Positions 26,651 to 37,383 of a stretch of DNA of 64,000 bases are shown one piece after another. This stretch comes from an uncultured Sphingomonadaceae bacterium (lineage in GTDB: Bacteria > Pseudomonadota > Alphaproteobacteria > Sphingomonadales > Sphingomonadaceae): contig CANKZR010000002.1 in assembly GCA_947488625.1 (NCBI GenBank), positions 481,519 to 545,518 of the forward strand, given 5' to 3'. A program made the position numbers and the translations under genes. The first letter of the stretch is position 1; the number at the start of each line of letters is the position of its first letter. A model generated the notes under the pieces. The model saw only the letters and a program-made list of their open reading frames with translations, made no database searches and had not been told where the DNA came from.

Positions 26651-27001
26651 ATGCGCAAGATCATCCTCCCTGCACTCATGAGCGGCACCCTTCTGCTGGG
26701 CGGGTGTGCCGCATCCCCCGGATATGGCGGTGGACCGCTGGACGGTGTTCTGGGTGGCATCTTCGGCAGCAACGATCCGGGAGATCGCGACCTGAGCGAA
26801 TTCGAACGTGCCGCCGTTAGTGCATGCGGGCGCGAAGCAGACCGCACAACGCGTGACAGGGTGAGGGTGGAACGCGTGGATCAGGTGACACGCGATACCG
26901 TTCGCGTGGATGGTCGCATCGAGACACGTGACCGCGACCGCGATAACTTTACCTGTACTTTTCGCAGCGATGGCAGGATCGTCGATTTCCGTATTTTCTA
27001 A
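26651..27001 (+). CDS. small predicted lipoprotein
   Basis: The 116-aa protein has a signal peptide ending LLLGGC (lipobox), a Gly-rich linker, and an Arg/Asp-rich C-terminal part (RVERVDQVTRDTVRVDGRIETRDRD cut into repeated R-D/V motifs) ending FTCTFRSDGRIVDFRIF. Two cysteines in the mature part may pair. It has a GGAGA ribosome site upstream. Function unknown; the C-terminus resembles small periplasmic domains found in other alphaproteobacterial lipoproteins. Confidence 0.75.
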   Translation: MRKIILPALMSGTLLLGGCAASPGYGGGPLDGVLGGIFGSNDPGDRDLSEFERAAVSACGREADRTTRDRVRVERVDQVTRDTVRVDGRIETRDRDRDNFTCTFRSDGRIVDFRIF

Positions 27002-27050
27002 CATCCCACGCGTGGATTGACACAGGGTTGATCCAGCCTAATCCGGCAGG

Positions 27051-27350
27051 ATGTATCTCGTCGTATTCCGCAGCCGCAAGCGCGCCGATATCGATCAGCT
27101 TGCCTACGCCGCGCAGGCCGAGGCGATGGAGACGCTCGCCGGCCGGCAGGAAGGCTTCCTCTCGTTCAAGAGCTACACGGCCGATGATGGCGAGACTGTC
27201 GCTGTTTCGGAATGGATGGACGAGGCATCGGCAAGAGCGTGGGGCCGCGTGGCGGACCACGCCGCCGCACAGGCCGACGGGCGAACGCGCTGGTATTGCG
27301 AATATACGCTGTTTGGCAGCGAGAACCCGCGCATTCACCGCTTCCCCTAG
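27051..27350 (+). CDS. antibiotic biosynthesis monooxygenase (ABM) domain protein
   Basis: The 99-aa single ABM (ferredoxin-like) domain has MYLVVFRSRKRAD, a central GFLSFKSYTADDGETVAVSEWMD and a conserved AWGRVADH helix. Such proteins are heme-degrading or small-molecule oxygenases, often of unknown substrate. No neighbour clarifies the role. Confidence 0.85.
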   Translation: MYLVVFRSRKRADIDQLAYAAQAEAMETLAGRQEGFLSFKSYTADDGETVAVSEWMDEASARAWGRVADHAAAQADGRTRWYCEYTLFGSENPRIHRFP

Positions 27351-27523
27351 CCTGTCCTACGCCCTCCATCATTTGCGAGGGGAGCGGTATGCGTACGCGT
27401 GTCACAAAAGCTGTCGATTGTGGAGCTATCTACCGATGGCCGAAAAAGGGGTGCTGACAAGCCCGCGATTATCGCCCTAGGACTGTGTTCCAGGTGTTCC
27501 ATATTAGCTGCAAAGGCACGCGC

Positions 27524-27877
27524 ATGACCATCCATCTCTACGGCATTCCCAATTGCGACACTGTGAAGAAGGCCCGCAAATGGATGGATGCGCAGAACCT
27601 CGAATACACTTTCCACGACTACAAGAAGGAAGGCGTCGACCCAGAGAACCTCGCCCGCTGGGCCGATCGGTGTGGCTGGGAAGTTCTGCTCAACCGGCGC
27701 GGCACCACCTTTCGCAAGCTTGGTGAAGACGAGAAGGTGGATATCGACCGGGACAAGGCGCTTGCGCTGATGCAGGAGCACCCCAGCATGATCAAGCGCC
27801 CGGTGATGGAAACCGATGACGGGGCTCGCGTACTGGTCGGCTTCACGGTCAGCGAATGGGAAAACGTCCTGTGTTGA
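27524..27877 (+). CDS. ArsC/Spx-like thioredoxin-fold protein (YffB type)
   Basis: The 117-aa protein has a single N-terminal cysteine motif (GIPNCDTVKKARKW) and later WEVLLNRRGTTFRKLG and HPSMIKRPVME, the YffB/ArsC-like reductase pattern. It is probably a glutathione-linked reductase and not a true arsenate reductase, since no ars genes are near. ATG 27524 lies 39 nt inside a longer open frame. The next gene follows after 7 nt. Confidence 0.88.
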   Translation: MTIHLYGIPNCDTVKKARKWMDAQNLEYTFHDYKKEGVDPENLARWADRCGWEVLLNRRGTTFRKLGEDEKVDIDRDKALALMQEHPSMIKRPVMETDDGARVLVGFTVSEWENVLC

Positions 27878-27884
27878 TCGGGCG

Positions 27885-28799
27885 ATGATCGCCGCCCTGC
27901 TGGAAAACTGGAAAAGCGCGTTCCGGGAAACGCTGGAATCAGCGCTGGCAGCCGGAATCGCGTGGTGGCTGGGCCTGCTGGTTTTCGGTGGCGAGCATAC
28001 CCCGCTCTTCGCGGCCATAACGGCCATCGTCTGCCTTGCGCCGGGATTGCCCAGCCATTCGAAACAGGCTTTCGGGCTGATCGTGGGCGTGATCGCTGGT
28101 ATTGCCGTCGGCGAGCTTGTGCTTGCACTGGCAGGCGGTGCGCACCCTGCCATACTGGGCGGCGCGGTGTTTCTCTCCATGATGGCGGCCCTTGCCTTCA
28201 AGGTGCAGCCGATCGTGGGTATCCAGGCCGGGGTCTCTACCGTGATCGTGCTGGTCGAAGGGCAGAGCGTTAACAGCTACGCACGGATCGTCGATGCGCT
28301 GATCGGCGGCGGCGTGGCCCTGTTGTTCAGCCAGGTACTGCTGACGCCCAACCCGTTTGCGATCATGCGCCGCGAGGGGGAGGAGCTGGTGCAAGCTTTC
28401 GGCGACCTGCGCACGGCCTTGTGCCAGTGCCGCAACGGCGAAGCCACTCGCAAGCAGGTGGACGATGCCGTGCGGGACATGCAATCTGTGGCCATCGCCC
28501 TGGAAGACAAGCTGGAATATGTCGACCGGGTCGCAACGCGAACCCTGCGTGGACGCATGCGCCAAGGGGCGATCGAGCGGCGGGCCGAACAATGGCGCAC
28601 GTTCTCGCGCCGCGTGCAGCTTGCCCTGGGTGACAGCGCCCATTGCATCCTCGCTCCGCAGCGGGCGCAGGACGGCGATGGCGGCCTGGACGAGGCCGAG
28701 CGCTGGATCGCGGCAGGTCGCGATCTGGCGAATGGAGACGATAACGCGTTCAAGACGGTCGATGCCCAGGAAAGCGAGATGACGAATGGCGATGATTGA
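27885..28799 (+). CDS. FUSC-like / aromatic-acid-exporter-type membrane protein
   Basis: The 304-aa protein has five or six N-terminal hydrophobic helices (about 18-165) and a soluble helical C-terminus. TPLFAAITAIVCLAPGLPSHSKQAFG is the typical opening of the FUSC/ArAE half-transporter family. ATG 27885 starts 7 nt after the ArsC-like gene. Its 3' end overlaps the phosphodiesterase gene by 14 nt, suggesting one operon. Confidence 0.8.
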   Translation: MIAALLENWKSAFRETLESALAAGIAWWLGLLVFGGEHTPLFAAITAIVCLAPGLPSHSKQAFGLIVGVIAGIAVGELVLALAGGAHPAILGGAVFLSMMAALAFKVQPIVGIQAGVSTVIVLVEGQSVNSYARIVDALIGGGVALLFSQVLLTPNPFAIMRREGEELVQAFGDLRTALCQCRNGEATRKQVDDAVRDMQSVAIALEDKLEYVDRVATRTLRGRMRQGAIERRAEQWRTFSRRVQLALGDSAHCILAPQRAQDGDGGLDEAERWIAAGRDLANGDDNAFKTVDAQESEMTNGDD

Positions 28800-29901
28800 C
28801 ACCGCGCGTGCTGGGATGACGGCACTTTTGCTAGCTGTTGCAATGCTTTGCTGCGCAGCATCGTCTGCAGCACAGGAGAGCGAGATGCTGGTGATAGCCC
28901 ATCGCGGCGCGAGTGGGGAGCGGCCCGAACATACCCTGGCAGCCTATGAACTTGCTATCGATCAGGGGGCAGACTTTATCGAGCCGGACTTGGTCGCCAC
29001 GAGTGATGGTGTGCTTGTGGCGCGGCACGAGAACGAGATTTCGGGCACCACCGATGTCGGCCAGCGTCCCGATTATGCCGCGCGGCACACCACGCGCATG
29101 ATCGACGGTGAGGAAGTGACGGGCTGGTTCACCGAGGATTTCACCCTTGCCGAACTGCGCATCCTGCGCGCCCGCGAGCGGTTGCCGGAACTGCGGCCGC
29201 AAAACACCGCGTTCGATGGCCTCTACCAGGTACCGACGCTGGCAGAGATCATAGCGCTGGTGCGTGCCAAGGAAGCAGAGACGGGGCGCACCATCGGTCT
29301 CTATCCCGAAATCAAGCACCCTTCATATTTCGCCAGTATCGGCCATGACCTTGCTGTCATGCTGGTGGAGCAGTTGCACGCGGCCGGGTACGAGGGTGTC
29401 GATGCTCCGGTGTTCATCCAAAGCTTCGAGGTAGCACCTCTGCAGAAGCTCGATATGATAACCGACCTGCGACTGGTGCAACTGGTCTCGGCAGATGGCG
29501 GCCCGGCCGATATACCTGGGGTGACATACCGGTTCATGCTGGACGCGCAGGGCCTTATTACGATTGCTGCCTATGCCGATGCGATTGGAGCGGATGTGCG
29601 GCTGATTTTGTCGGAAGACGGTCGCCCGACTTCGCTGGTCCAGTCGGCCCACTTCGCCAACCTGCAAGTACACGCCTGGACGCTGCGACCTGAAAACGCC
29701 TTCCTGCCCGAGATCCTGCGAACCGCTGACGGGCAGGGCGCGGCAGGCTGCGACGATCTGCTGTTCTCACTGTTGGATCACGCAGGGGTCGATGCAGTGT
29801 TCGCAGACAACCCTCGGCGTACGGTCGAATGGAGAGCAGGGACGCGGCAATGCGCCCGTGCGCTGCCATTCGGACCGGTGATCAGGCGTGGCGAGCCGTG
29901 A
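28786..29901 (+). CDS. glpQ: secreted glycerophosphodiester phosphodiesterase
   Basis: The 371-aa GlpQ-type enzyme cleaves glycerophosphodiesters to glycerol-3-phosphate. A signal peptide (about 1-29) is followed by catalytic VIAHRGASGERPEHTL, FIEPDLVATSDGVLVARHE and LYPEIKHP. The periplasmic location and length match GlpQ more than cytoplasmic UgpQ. It overlaps the upstream FUSC-like gene and is convergent with ubiG, the two 3' ends overlapping by 20 nt. Confidence 0.92.
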   Translation: MAMIDTARAGMTALLLAVAMLCCAASSAAQESEMLVIAHRGASGERPEHTLAAYELAIDQGADFIEPDLVATSDGVLVARHENEISGTTDVGQRPDYAARHTTRMIDGEEVTGWFTEDFTLAELRILRARERLPELRPQNTAFDGLYQVPTLAEIIALVRAKEAETGRTIGLYPEIKHPSYFASIGHDLAVMLVEQLHAAGYEGVDAPVFIQSFEVAPLQKLDMITDLRLVQLVSADGGPADIPGVTYRFMLDAQGLITIAAYADAIGADVRLILSEDGRPTSLVQSAHFANLQVHAWTLRPENAFLPEILRTADGQGAAGCDDLLFSLLDHAGVDAVFADNPRRTVEWRAGTRQCARALPFGPVIRRGEP

Positions 29902-30631
29902 CGATGTAGTTGAGCGCCAGATCGTCCGACAGGTGCAATCCCTTGCTAACAGAAAAACCGATGCCCCTGGGTTTGCCCATCACCAGTCCGGCCTTGTCGA
30001 GCAGTTCCTCCAGCTCGTCTGGCGTGACGAAATCGTCCCAGTGATGGGTGCCGCGCGGAACCTGTCCCAAAGCCTCTGCCGCGCCGACCAGCAGGGTGCG
30101 ACTTTTCAGCGTTCGGTTGGGGGTGGAAAGCACCATCAGGCCTTCCGGTGCCAGATGCGCTGCGAGCTGGATGACGAAAGCCTGCTTGTCCCCCACGTGC
30201 TCTATCACTTCCATGCTGGTGACGAGATCGAAATGGCCAAGCCCCGCCGAACCCAGTTCACCCGGAATATAGCGGATATCCAGCCTCGTGCCCTCGGCAT
30301 GTGCAGCGGCTGCCTGCGTGTTCTGTGACGAGGCATCGACGCCGGTGACTTCCGCGCCAAGCCGCGCCAGGGGTTCGCACAGCAGGCCCGCGCCGCAGCC
30401 CACGTCCAGCGCGCGCTTGCCTGTCAGCGGTTTCGCCGCTTCGATATCGCCGCCCCAGTGCATGTCTATCGCGTTGCGGACGAAGCCGAGGCGTATGGGG
30501 TTCAGCTTGTGCAGCATGGCGGAGCTGCCCTTGGGATCCCACCACTCGGCGGCCAGCGCACCGAAGTGGGCGGCCTCCTCCGGACGGATCGTGACAGGAC
30601 TGGTTACAGATGTGACAGTTGCGTCTGGCAT
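29882..30631 (-). CDS. ubiG: ubiquinone biosynthesis O-methyltransferase
   Basis: SAM-dependent O-methyltransferase of 249 aa acting twice in ubiquinone synthesis. Motif I is ALDVGCGAGLLCEPLARLGAEVTG in two parts; FDLVTSMEVIEHV and LMVLSTPNRT follow, all typical of UbiG. It is divergent from lysC, as in many alphaproteobacteria. Confidence 0.95.
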   Translation of the reverse strand: MPDATVTSVTSPVTIRPEEAAHFGALAAEWWDPKGSSAMLHKLNPIRLGFVRNAIDMHWGGDIEAAKPLTGKRALDVGCGAGLLCEPLARLGAEVTGVDASSQNTQAAAAHAEGTRLDIRYIPGELGSAGLGHFDLVTSMEVIEHVGDKQAFVIQLAAHLAPEGLMVLSTPNRTLKSRTLLVGAAEALGQVPRGTHHWDDFVTPDELEELLDKAGLVMGKPRGIGFSVSKGLHLSDDLALNYIVTARHA

Positions 30632-30689
30632 GCTTGCTCCCTAACAGCGCGCGAGGGTTTCAACCAGACTAACGCATGAGGGACGAGAC

Positions 30690-31982
30690 TTGGCCCGGAT
30701 CGTGATGAAATTTGGCGGCACGTCGGTTGCGGGGACCGAACGCATTCGCCGCGTCGCCAATATCGTGCGCGCGCAAGCTGCGGGCGGCAACGAAGTGGCC
30801 GTGGTGGTCAGCGCCATGGCAGGCGAGACAGATCGCCTCGTCAACTTCTGCCGCGAAGCCAATCCCCTGTATGATCCTGCGGAATACGACGTGGTCGTAT
30901 CCAGCGGGGAACAGGTGACGGCAGGTTTGCTGGCGCTGACCCTGCAGGCCATGGGCTGCAAGGCGCGCAGCTGGCTAGGCTGGCAATTGCCGGTAAAGAC
31001 CTTCTCTGCCCACGCCAATGCCCGTGTCGGAGAAATCCATGCGGAGCGGCTGGGCGAGGCGATGGCTGGCGGCGAGATCGCCGTCATTCCGGGTTTCCAG
31101 GGCGTATCCGATCTGGAGCGGATCACCACCATGGGCCGTGGCGGGTCGGACACGTCGGCCGTTGCCATCGCCGCTGCGGTAAATGCCGATCGCTGCGATA
31201 TCTATACCGACGTAGACGGGGTCTATACCACTGATCCGCGGATCGTGGCGCGCGCGCGCAAGATCAAGTATGTCTCCTACGAAGAAATGCTGGAACTGGC
31301 TTCCGTGGGCGCCAAGGTGTTGCAGACGCGCTCTGTCAGCCTGGCCATGAAACATAACGTGCCGGTGCAGGTTCTCTCGTCCTTCGTGGATGAAGGCTCT
31401 CCCCCAGCCGATACGCTGCCCGGGACGATGATAGTCTCCGAAACGCAGATGCAGAATATTCTTGAGGATACGAATATGGAACGCCAGTCCGTAACAGGCA
31501 TCGCCCATGACAAGAACGAGGCCCGCGTTGTCCTCACCCGCGTGCCCGACAAGCCGGGTGCGGTGGCCGATATCTTCACCCCGCTGGGCGAGGCTGGCAT
31601 CAATGTCGACATGATCATCCAGAACGTGGGCCGCGACAAGGGTGAGACCGACGTGACCTTCACCGTGCCGCAGGCCGAACTGGCGCGCGCGCAGGCCTTG
31701 CTGGAAGAAAAGCAGGCCAACCTGGGTTTCAATCGCATCATTACCGATGTGAAAGTGGCCAAGATCTCGGTCGTGGGGATGGGGATGAAAAGCCACACCG
31801 GCGTGGCCGCCACCATGTTCAAGTCGTTGGCTGACCGCGGCATCAACGTGCAGGCGATCTCGACTTCGGAAATCAAGGTTTCCGTACTGATCGACGAGGA
31901 CGAGACCGAACTGGCCGTGCGCGTGCTGCACACTGCCTATGGCCTCGATGCACCTGATGACATCGGTGACGAGGCCGCCTAA
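30690..31982 (+). CDS. lysC: aspartate kinase
   Basis: First step of Lys/Thr/Met synthesis. The 430-aa protein has VMKFGGTSVAG at the start, GRGGSDTSAVAIAA and DVDGVYTTDPR in the kinase domain, and two C-terminal ACT domains (NEARVVLTRVPDKPGAV; ISVVGMGMKSHTGVA), indicating feedback control. TTG 30690 is supported by the upstream GAGGGACGAG and by the usual start M-A-R-I-V-M-K; an ATG 15 nt inside is the alternative. Confidence 0.95.
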   Translation: MARIVMKFGGTSVAGTERIRRVANIVRAQAAGGNEVAVVVSAMAGETDRLVNFCREANPLYDPAEYDVVVSSGEQVTAGLLALTLQAMGCKARSWLGWQLPVKTFSAHANARVGEIHAERLGEAMAGGEIAVIPGFQGVSDLERITTMGRGGSDTSAVAIAAAVNADRCDIYTDVDGVYTTDPRIVARARKIKYVSYEEMLELASVGAKVLQTRSVSLAMKHNVPVQVLSSFVDEGSPPADTLPGTMIVSETQMQNILEDTNMERQSVTGIAHDKNEARVVLTRVPDKPGAVADIFTPLGEAGINVDMIIQNVGRDKGETDVTFTVPQAELARAQALLEEKQANLGFNRIITDVKVAKISVVGMGMKSHTGVAATMFKSLADRGINVQAISTSEIKVSVLIDEDETELAVRVLHTAYGLDAPDDIGDEAA

Positions 31983-31992
31983 GGCCACGCGC

Positions 31993-33012
31993 ATGACAAG
32001 CTATTCCAGAACGTCGGCGCTGATGGCGCGCGGCAACGAATTTCTCGGTTCGCAGCACGCCATCATGTGCGGCGCGATGAGCTGGGTTTCCGAACGCAAC
32101 CTCGTGTCCGCGATCAGCAATGCAGGCGGTTTTGGCGTGATCGCCTGCGGGGCGATGACGCCTGAACTGCTGGATGCAGAAATTGCAGCGACCAGGGCGA
32201 TGACGGACAAGCCCTTCGGTGTGAACCTCATCACCATGCATCCGGACCTGTTCGACCTGATCGATGTCTGCGCGACACACGAGGTTACCCATGTCGTTCT
32301 GGCAGGCGGCCTGCCGCCCAAGGGCAGCGTCGATGCAATCAAGCAGAAGGGCGCCAAGCTGATCTGCTTTGCTCCCATGCTGGCGCTGGGCAAGAAGCTG
32401 CTGCGATCCGGTGCGGATGCGCTGGTGATCGAGGGTATGGAGGCAGGCGGTCATATTGGCCCTGTGTCCACCAGCGTTCTGGCGCAGGAAATCCTGCCTG
32501 AACTTGCCGCAGAAAACGTGGTGTTCGTGGCAGGCGGTATCGGCAAGGGCGACATGATTGCTGGCTACCTGGAAATGGGCGCCGCTGGCGTGCAGCTGGG
32601 TACCCGCTTTGCCTGCGCGACGGAAAGCATTGCCCACCCCGACTTCAAGAAAGCCTTCTTCCGCGCCAGCGCTCGCGACGCAGTGGCCAGCGTCCAGGTC
32701 GATGCGCGCTTGCCGGTGATTCCGGTGCGCGCCCTGAAGAACAAGGGTACTGAGGAATTCACCAGCAAGCAGCGCGAAGTCGCCGCGGTGCTGGATCGCG
32801 AAGAAATCGCCATGGCCGAGGCGCAATTGCAGATCGAGCATTACTGGGCAGGCGCGCTGCGCCGCGCGGTGATCGATGGAGACGTGGAAAACGGCTCGCT
32901 GATGGCGGGCCAAAGCGTCGGCATGGTGAAAGCGGAGGAGCCAGTGGCCGAAATCATCGAGACGTTGATGGCCGAAAGCGAGGATGCGCTGACGAGACGC
33001 AACCGTATCTGA
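31993..33012 (+). CDS. nitronate monooxygenase / FMN-dependent 2-nitropropane dioxygenase family
   Basis: The 339-aa TIM-barrel flavoprotein has IMCGAMSWVSERNLVSAISNAGG split over the N-terminus, EGMEAGGHIGP for FMN phosphate and catalysis, and VFVAGGIGKGDMIAGYL. The family includes nitronate monooxygenases and FabK-like enoyl reductases; the exact substrate is not clear. It starts 11 nt after lysC, so co-transcription is likely. Confidence 0.88.
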   Translation: MTSYSRTSALMARGNEFLGSQHAIMCGAMSWVSERNLVSAISNAGGFGVIACGAMTPELLDAEIAATRAMTDKPFGVNLITMHPDLFDLIDVCATHEVTHVVLAGGLPPKGSVDAIKQKGAKLICFAPMLALGKKLLRSGADALVIEGMEAGGHIGPVSTSVLAQEILPELAAENVVFVAGGIGKGDMIAGYLEMGAAGVQLGTRFACATESIAHPDFKKAFFRASARDAVASVQVDARLPVIPVRALKNKGTEEFTSKQREVAAVLDREEIAMAEAQLQIEHYWAGALRRAVIDGDVENGSLMAGQSVGMVKAEEPVAEIIETLMAESEDALTRRNRI

Positions 33013-33047
33013 CTCACCGGGCGAAACGTCGTGTCAGGTCTTACGGC

Positions 33048-34445
<1,398 letters not shown>

Positions 34446-34526
34446 CTATGCGGAATGTATGGGCGATGCTTGCTGTATCCAGCAATAGGCCAAGTTGATA
34501 CCGCAGCGAGGAGGCGGAGATATACC

Positions 34527-34928
34527 ATGCAGGTGCACGCGCTCGATCACATAAATATCATCACCGATGATCTGGACGGCACGGCACGGTTTTACGAGGA
34601 CCTGCTGGGACTGGAGCGTCGCGACGCGCCATCGCCGCTGACACCGCAATCCGCGCAATGGATGTTCGATGCCCAGGGTCGTGCGATCGTCCATATCAAT
34701 TCGCTCGATTGCCAGCGCACCTATGTTCGACCGATCACGCCGGGCGAACCCACTGGCGCGCTGCACCACGTGGCGCTCCGCCTGAGCGGATACGAGGAAA
34801 TGAAAGCCCGGCTGGATGCGCAAGAGCGCGACTACAAGGAGAACCTTGTGGAGGCTATCAGCCTGCGGCAGCTTTTCACCGTGGACCCGAACAATATCCT
34901 GCTGGAACTGAACTTTCTCGGCGAGTGA
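34527..34928 (+). CDS. VOC family (glyoxalase/dioxygenase superfamily) protein
   Basis: The 133-aa single VOC module has LDHINIITDDLDGTARFYEDLLGL at the start, metal-ligand His8-type position, HHVALRLSGYEEMKARL in the middle and DPNNILLELNF at the end with the metal-binding Glu. It is divergent from the LigM-like gene and may share its promoter region. A role in aromatic or lyase chemistry is a guess from that neighbour. Confidence 0.85.
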   Translation: MQVHALDHINIITDDLDGTARFYEDLLGLERRDAPSPLTPQSAQWMFDAQGRAIVHINSLDCQRTYVRPITPGEPTGALHHVALRLSGYEEMKARLDAQERDYKENLVEAISLRQLFTVDPNNILLELNFLGE

Positions 34929-34991
34929 GGCCGCGCCGCTTCAGGCTATCGGGAGCGCCGCAAAGCCCGCAGGCCATGCGACGCTCGCCGA

Positions 34992-35777
34992 TCAGGCCGA
35001 TTCGAGCATGAGGTGCCGGTCAGCATCGGGATACCCTTCAGGGCGCGAAGGCGAGGAGAAGGAGAACACAGAGCCCGTTGCCCGTGGTTCCAGACCCGCA
35101 TCTGGATCGACCCCGTGGTTCACGGCCCAGATAGCCGCCTGCGTACGGTTTTGTACGGACAGCTTGCGAAGGATCGCCTTCACATGGACCTTTACCGTAG
35201 CTTCGCTGATATCGAGGCGCTGCGCGATGACCTTGTTCGGATATCCCATGATGAGGCAGCGCAATGTCTCCACCTCTCTTTCCGACAGGGAACAGAAAAT
35301 CTTCGACCTGTCGGGTTCCGCCTTTAGCGGTGCCTTGCCAAAATCGGGCAGATGCTGAATCACGGCCCCCGGAAGAACTTTCTCCCCATGCGCGACAAGC
35401 CGTAGCGATTCCAGGAATGGCTCGAAATCGATTTCCTTGATGATGTAACCGTCAGCCCCCGCCCGGAAAACAGAGACCATCGTATCGAAATCGAATGTGT
35501 CGGCCAGCAGGACGATCCGCGTGGCAGGCTGCCTTGCGCGAAGCGCGGCAATATCGGTTTCGATGTCAGCCGTTGCGCTGATGTCTACAAGCAGCAGATC
35601 ATTGCCGGGCCTTGTCGGATTTTCCGCTTTTACGTCCGCAGACGCTTCGAGCAGGTCATCGCAATGCGAGAATGTTCGCCCGAGCGAGAATCCGTCCTCG
35701 CCGAGTATGCGTTTTAGTCCTTCCCGCGCCAGTGAATTGCCACAAACGAGTGACGCGGAGATGTTTTGGGCAATCAC
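34992..35777 (-). CDS. NarL/FixJ-type response regulator with degenerate receiver
   Basis: The 261-aa regulator has a receiver domain (about 5-130), a LuxR-type HTH (CSLSEREVETLRCLIMGYPN, IAQRLDISEATVKVHVKAI; about 165-225) and a disordered tail. The phospho-acceptor Asp65 (LLLVDIS) is kept, but the usual acidic pair near residue 12 reads VCGN. No kinase gene is adjacent. The GTG start at 35777 follows a G-rich stretch. Confidence 0.88.
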   Translation of the reverse strand: MIAQNISASLVCGNSLAREGLKRILGEDGFSLGRTFSHCDDLLEASADVKAENPTRPGNDLLLVDISATADIETDIAALRARQPATRIVLLADTFDFDTMVSVFRAGADGYIIKEIDFEPFLESLRLVAHGEKVLPGAVIQHLPDFGKAPLKAEPDRSKIFCSLSEREVETLRCLIMGYPNKVIAQRLDISEATVKVHVKAILRKLSVQNRTQAAIWAVNHGVDPDAGLEPRATGSVFSFSSPSRPEGYPDADRHLMLESA

Positions 35778-36375
35778 GAGATTAACCCCCCTGTTTAAGT
35801 TAGAATGCTTCGATCTGAAGAAACTACCTTATTTACCGGAACGAACTTTCGAAAACTCTTGAGCCAGAAAGTTGCGACCAAGTTGCGACCTCGGTTCCGT
35901 TCAGTGAGAGAACATTACGTCATGTGTCGTGCGAAGTCGAGTCCTCGGGCTTTGCCTTCAGCCCGGGCAACTCCTGGAATTGGCATGGCATGTCTCTTGT
36001 GGGGAGGAAACGTTAACAACATTCGTTTACCAAAGCTTTGCCACCGAAATCGGCGATGTAATCAAACGAGTTTTCAGCGATATTTGCCCGGAACCCTGCC
36101 CGTCGAACCAGTGCGTTTTGACGATGAGGCGTTTCTCAAATGCGATGAATGGCGTGGAATGCCGCGATTACTCCGCCGAAATTGGCTGAAAGATGGCGAT
36201 GAGCTGCATGCAAGAGCCACCGGCACTTGCAAGCGGTTCGCAGGCAAAGCTCGTGGGGCGACGGATTCGGGCTTGGCGCACCACGAAATCGCGATACTTC
36301 CTATCGATGAATTGTCGAAGTCGTAGGCAGGCAGCACGAACGCCTGCCCTATGGCTCCGCCCGTCAGGACTGACG
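35778..36375. other. 598-nt intergenic region, no supportable gene
   Basis: It lies between divergent-side luxR and the MDR gene. Base composition is more AT-rich than its neighbours, and long open frames (for example plus strand 35805-36326) show no recognisable domain, periodicity or good start. It holds the luxR upstream region with a tandem 11-bp repeat. Decayed coding DNA is possible. Confidence 0.5.
35869..35890. repeat. tandem 11-bp direct repeat upstream of response regulator
   Basis: AAGTTGCGACC occurs twice back to back, about 92-113 nt upstream of the luxR-type gene. One helical turn spacing suggests paired protein-binding sites; not tested. Confidence 0.5.
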
Positions 36376-37383
36376 CTATCCGAGCGAAATTACCGTCTTG
36401 CCGAAGCTGTCCGGACCCCAACCATGGGCAAAGGCCTTGTCGGCCTCTTCGAATGCGAATGTCTTGCCGACGGGAAATTCCAGATGATGCTTGTCGACGA
36501 AGGCATTGAGCTCGCTTGCCATGCTGGCGGAGCCGACGAAGATGCCACGCATGGAAGAGCCGGTGAACATAAGGCCGCGGGGATCGGGCGGATTGCCACC
36601 GGCCAGCACGCCGATCAGGGCGATTTCAGCAAGCGGGGCACAGGCGTTCATGCTCTGCTCCAGCGTGCCGGTTCCGCCGACTTCCACGATCTTGTTCGCG
36701 CCCCCGAACTTTTCCTTCACATAAGTGCCCCAGTCGGGCGTATCCTTGTAATTGATCACGTGATCTGCACCCAGTGCTTTCACCTGCTCCAGCTTTTCGT
36801 CGGACGAACTGGTGGCGATCACTTCGGCACCTGCGGCTTTCGCCAGCCTCAGCGCGATCAGCGAAACGCCGCCCGTGCCCATCACCAGCACCTTCTGCCC
36901 CGGTTGCAGCGGATTGCCCCCCTCGAACAGGGCGTTCCAGGCGGTCACGCCGGCGCAGGGAAGGCAGGCGGCCTGATCCATGTCCAGGCTGCGGGCGATG
37001 GAGATCACGCCGTGCTGATCCAGCACGACCTTTTCCGCCAGCATACCCGGCGCTCCGCCATCACCAAGCGCAGGTACGAGTTTCGGCGGGCCGTTGAACC
37101 AGCCCTGGAAGAAGGTGGACTGCACGTCGTCGCCCACACGCCGCGATGTCACCCCTTCGCCGATGGCCACCACCTTGCCTGCCCCGTCCGAAAGCGGGAT
37201 AGATGGCTGTGCAATCGGTCCACCGAAATAGTGGCCCGACGCGACAAGGAAATCCCGGTAGTTCAGCGACCATGCGGTGGGTTCGATCAGGATCTCGCCG
37301 GGGCCGGGTTCGGGATCGGGCAGTTCGTCCAGATATAGCTTATCGAAACCGGTTGAGCCTTCCGGCAGCAGCCATGCGCGCAT
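36376..37383 (-). CDS. zinc-type alcohol dehydrogenase-like MDR oxidoreductase
   Basis: The 335-aa medium-chain dehydrogenase/reductase has a GroES-like N-terminus (LNYRDFLVASGHY), a substrate/cofactor hinge (PCAGVTAWNALFEGG) and a Rossmann motif (VLVMGTGGVSLIALRLAKAAGA). Structural zinc cysteines are absent, which points to the NADPH quinone-reductase-like branch. ATG 37383 follows GGGAGAAA; the TTG at 37398 would include that site. Confidence 0.9.
   Translation of the reverse strand: MRAWLLPEGSTGFDKLYLDELPDPEPGPGEILIEPTAWSLNYRDFLVASGHYFGGPIAQPSIPLSDGAGKVVAIGEGVTSRRVGDDVQSTFFQGWFNGPPKLVPALGDGGAPGMLAEKVVLDQHGVISIARSLDMDQAACLPCAGVTAWNALFEGGNPLQPGQKVLVMGTGGVSLIALRLAKAAGAEVIATSSSDEKLEQVKALGADHVINYKDTPDWGTYVKEKFGGANKIVEVGGTGTLEQSMNACAPLAEIALIGVLAGGNPPDPRGLMFTGSSMRGIFVGSASMASELNAFVDKHHLEFPVGKTFAFEEADKAFAHGWGPDSFGKTVISLG

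Noticed and set aside
27351..27523. Possible small RNA between the ABM and ArsC-like genes
   Set aside because: No clear promoter, hairpin with T run or known RNA pattern.
35805..36326. 173-codon plus-strand frame upstream of the MDR gene
   Set aside because: No domain, poor start and unusual composition; treated as non-coding or decayed DNA.
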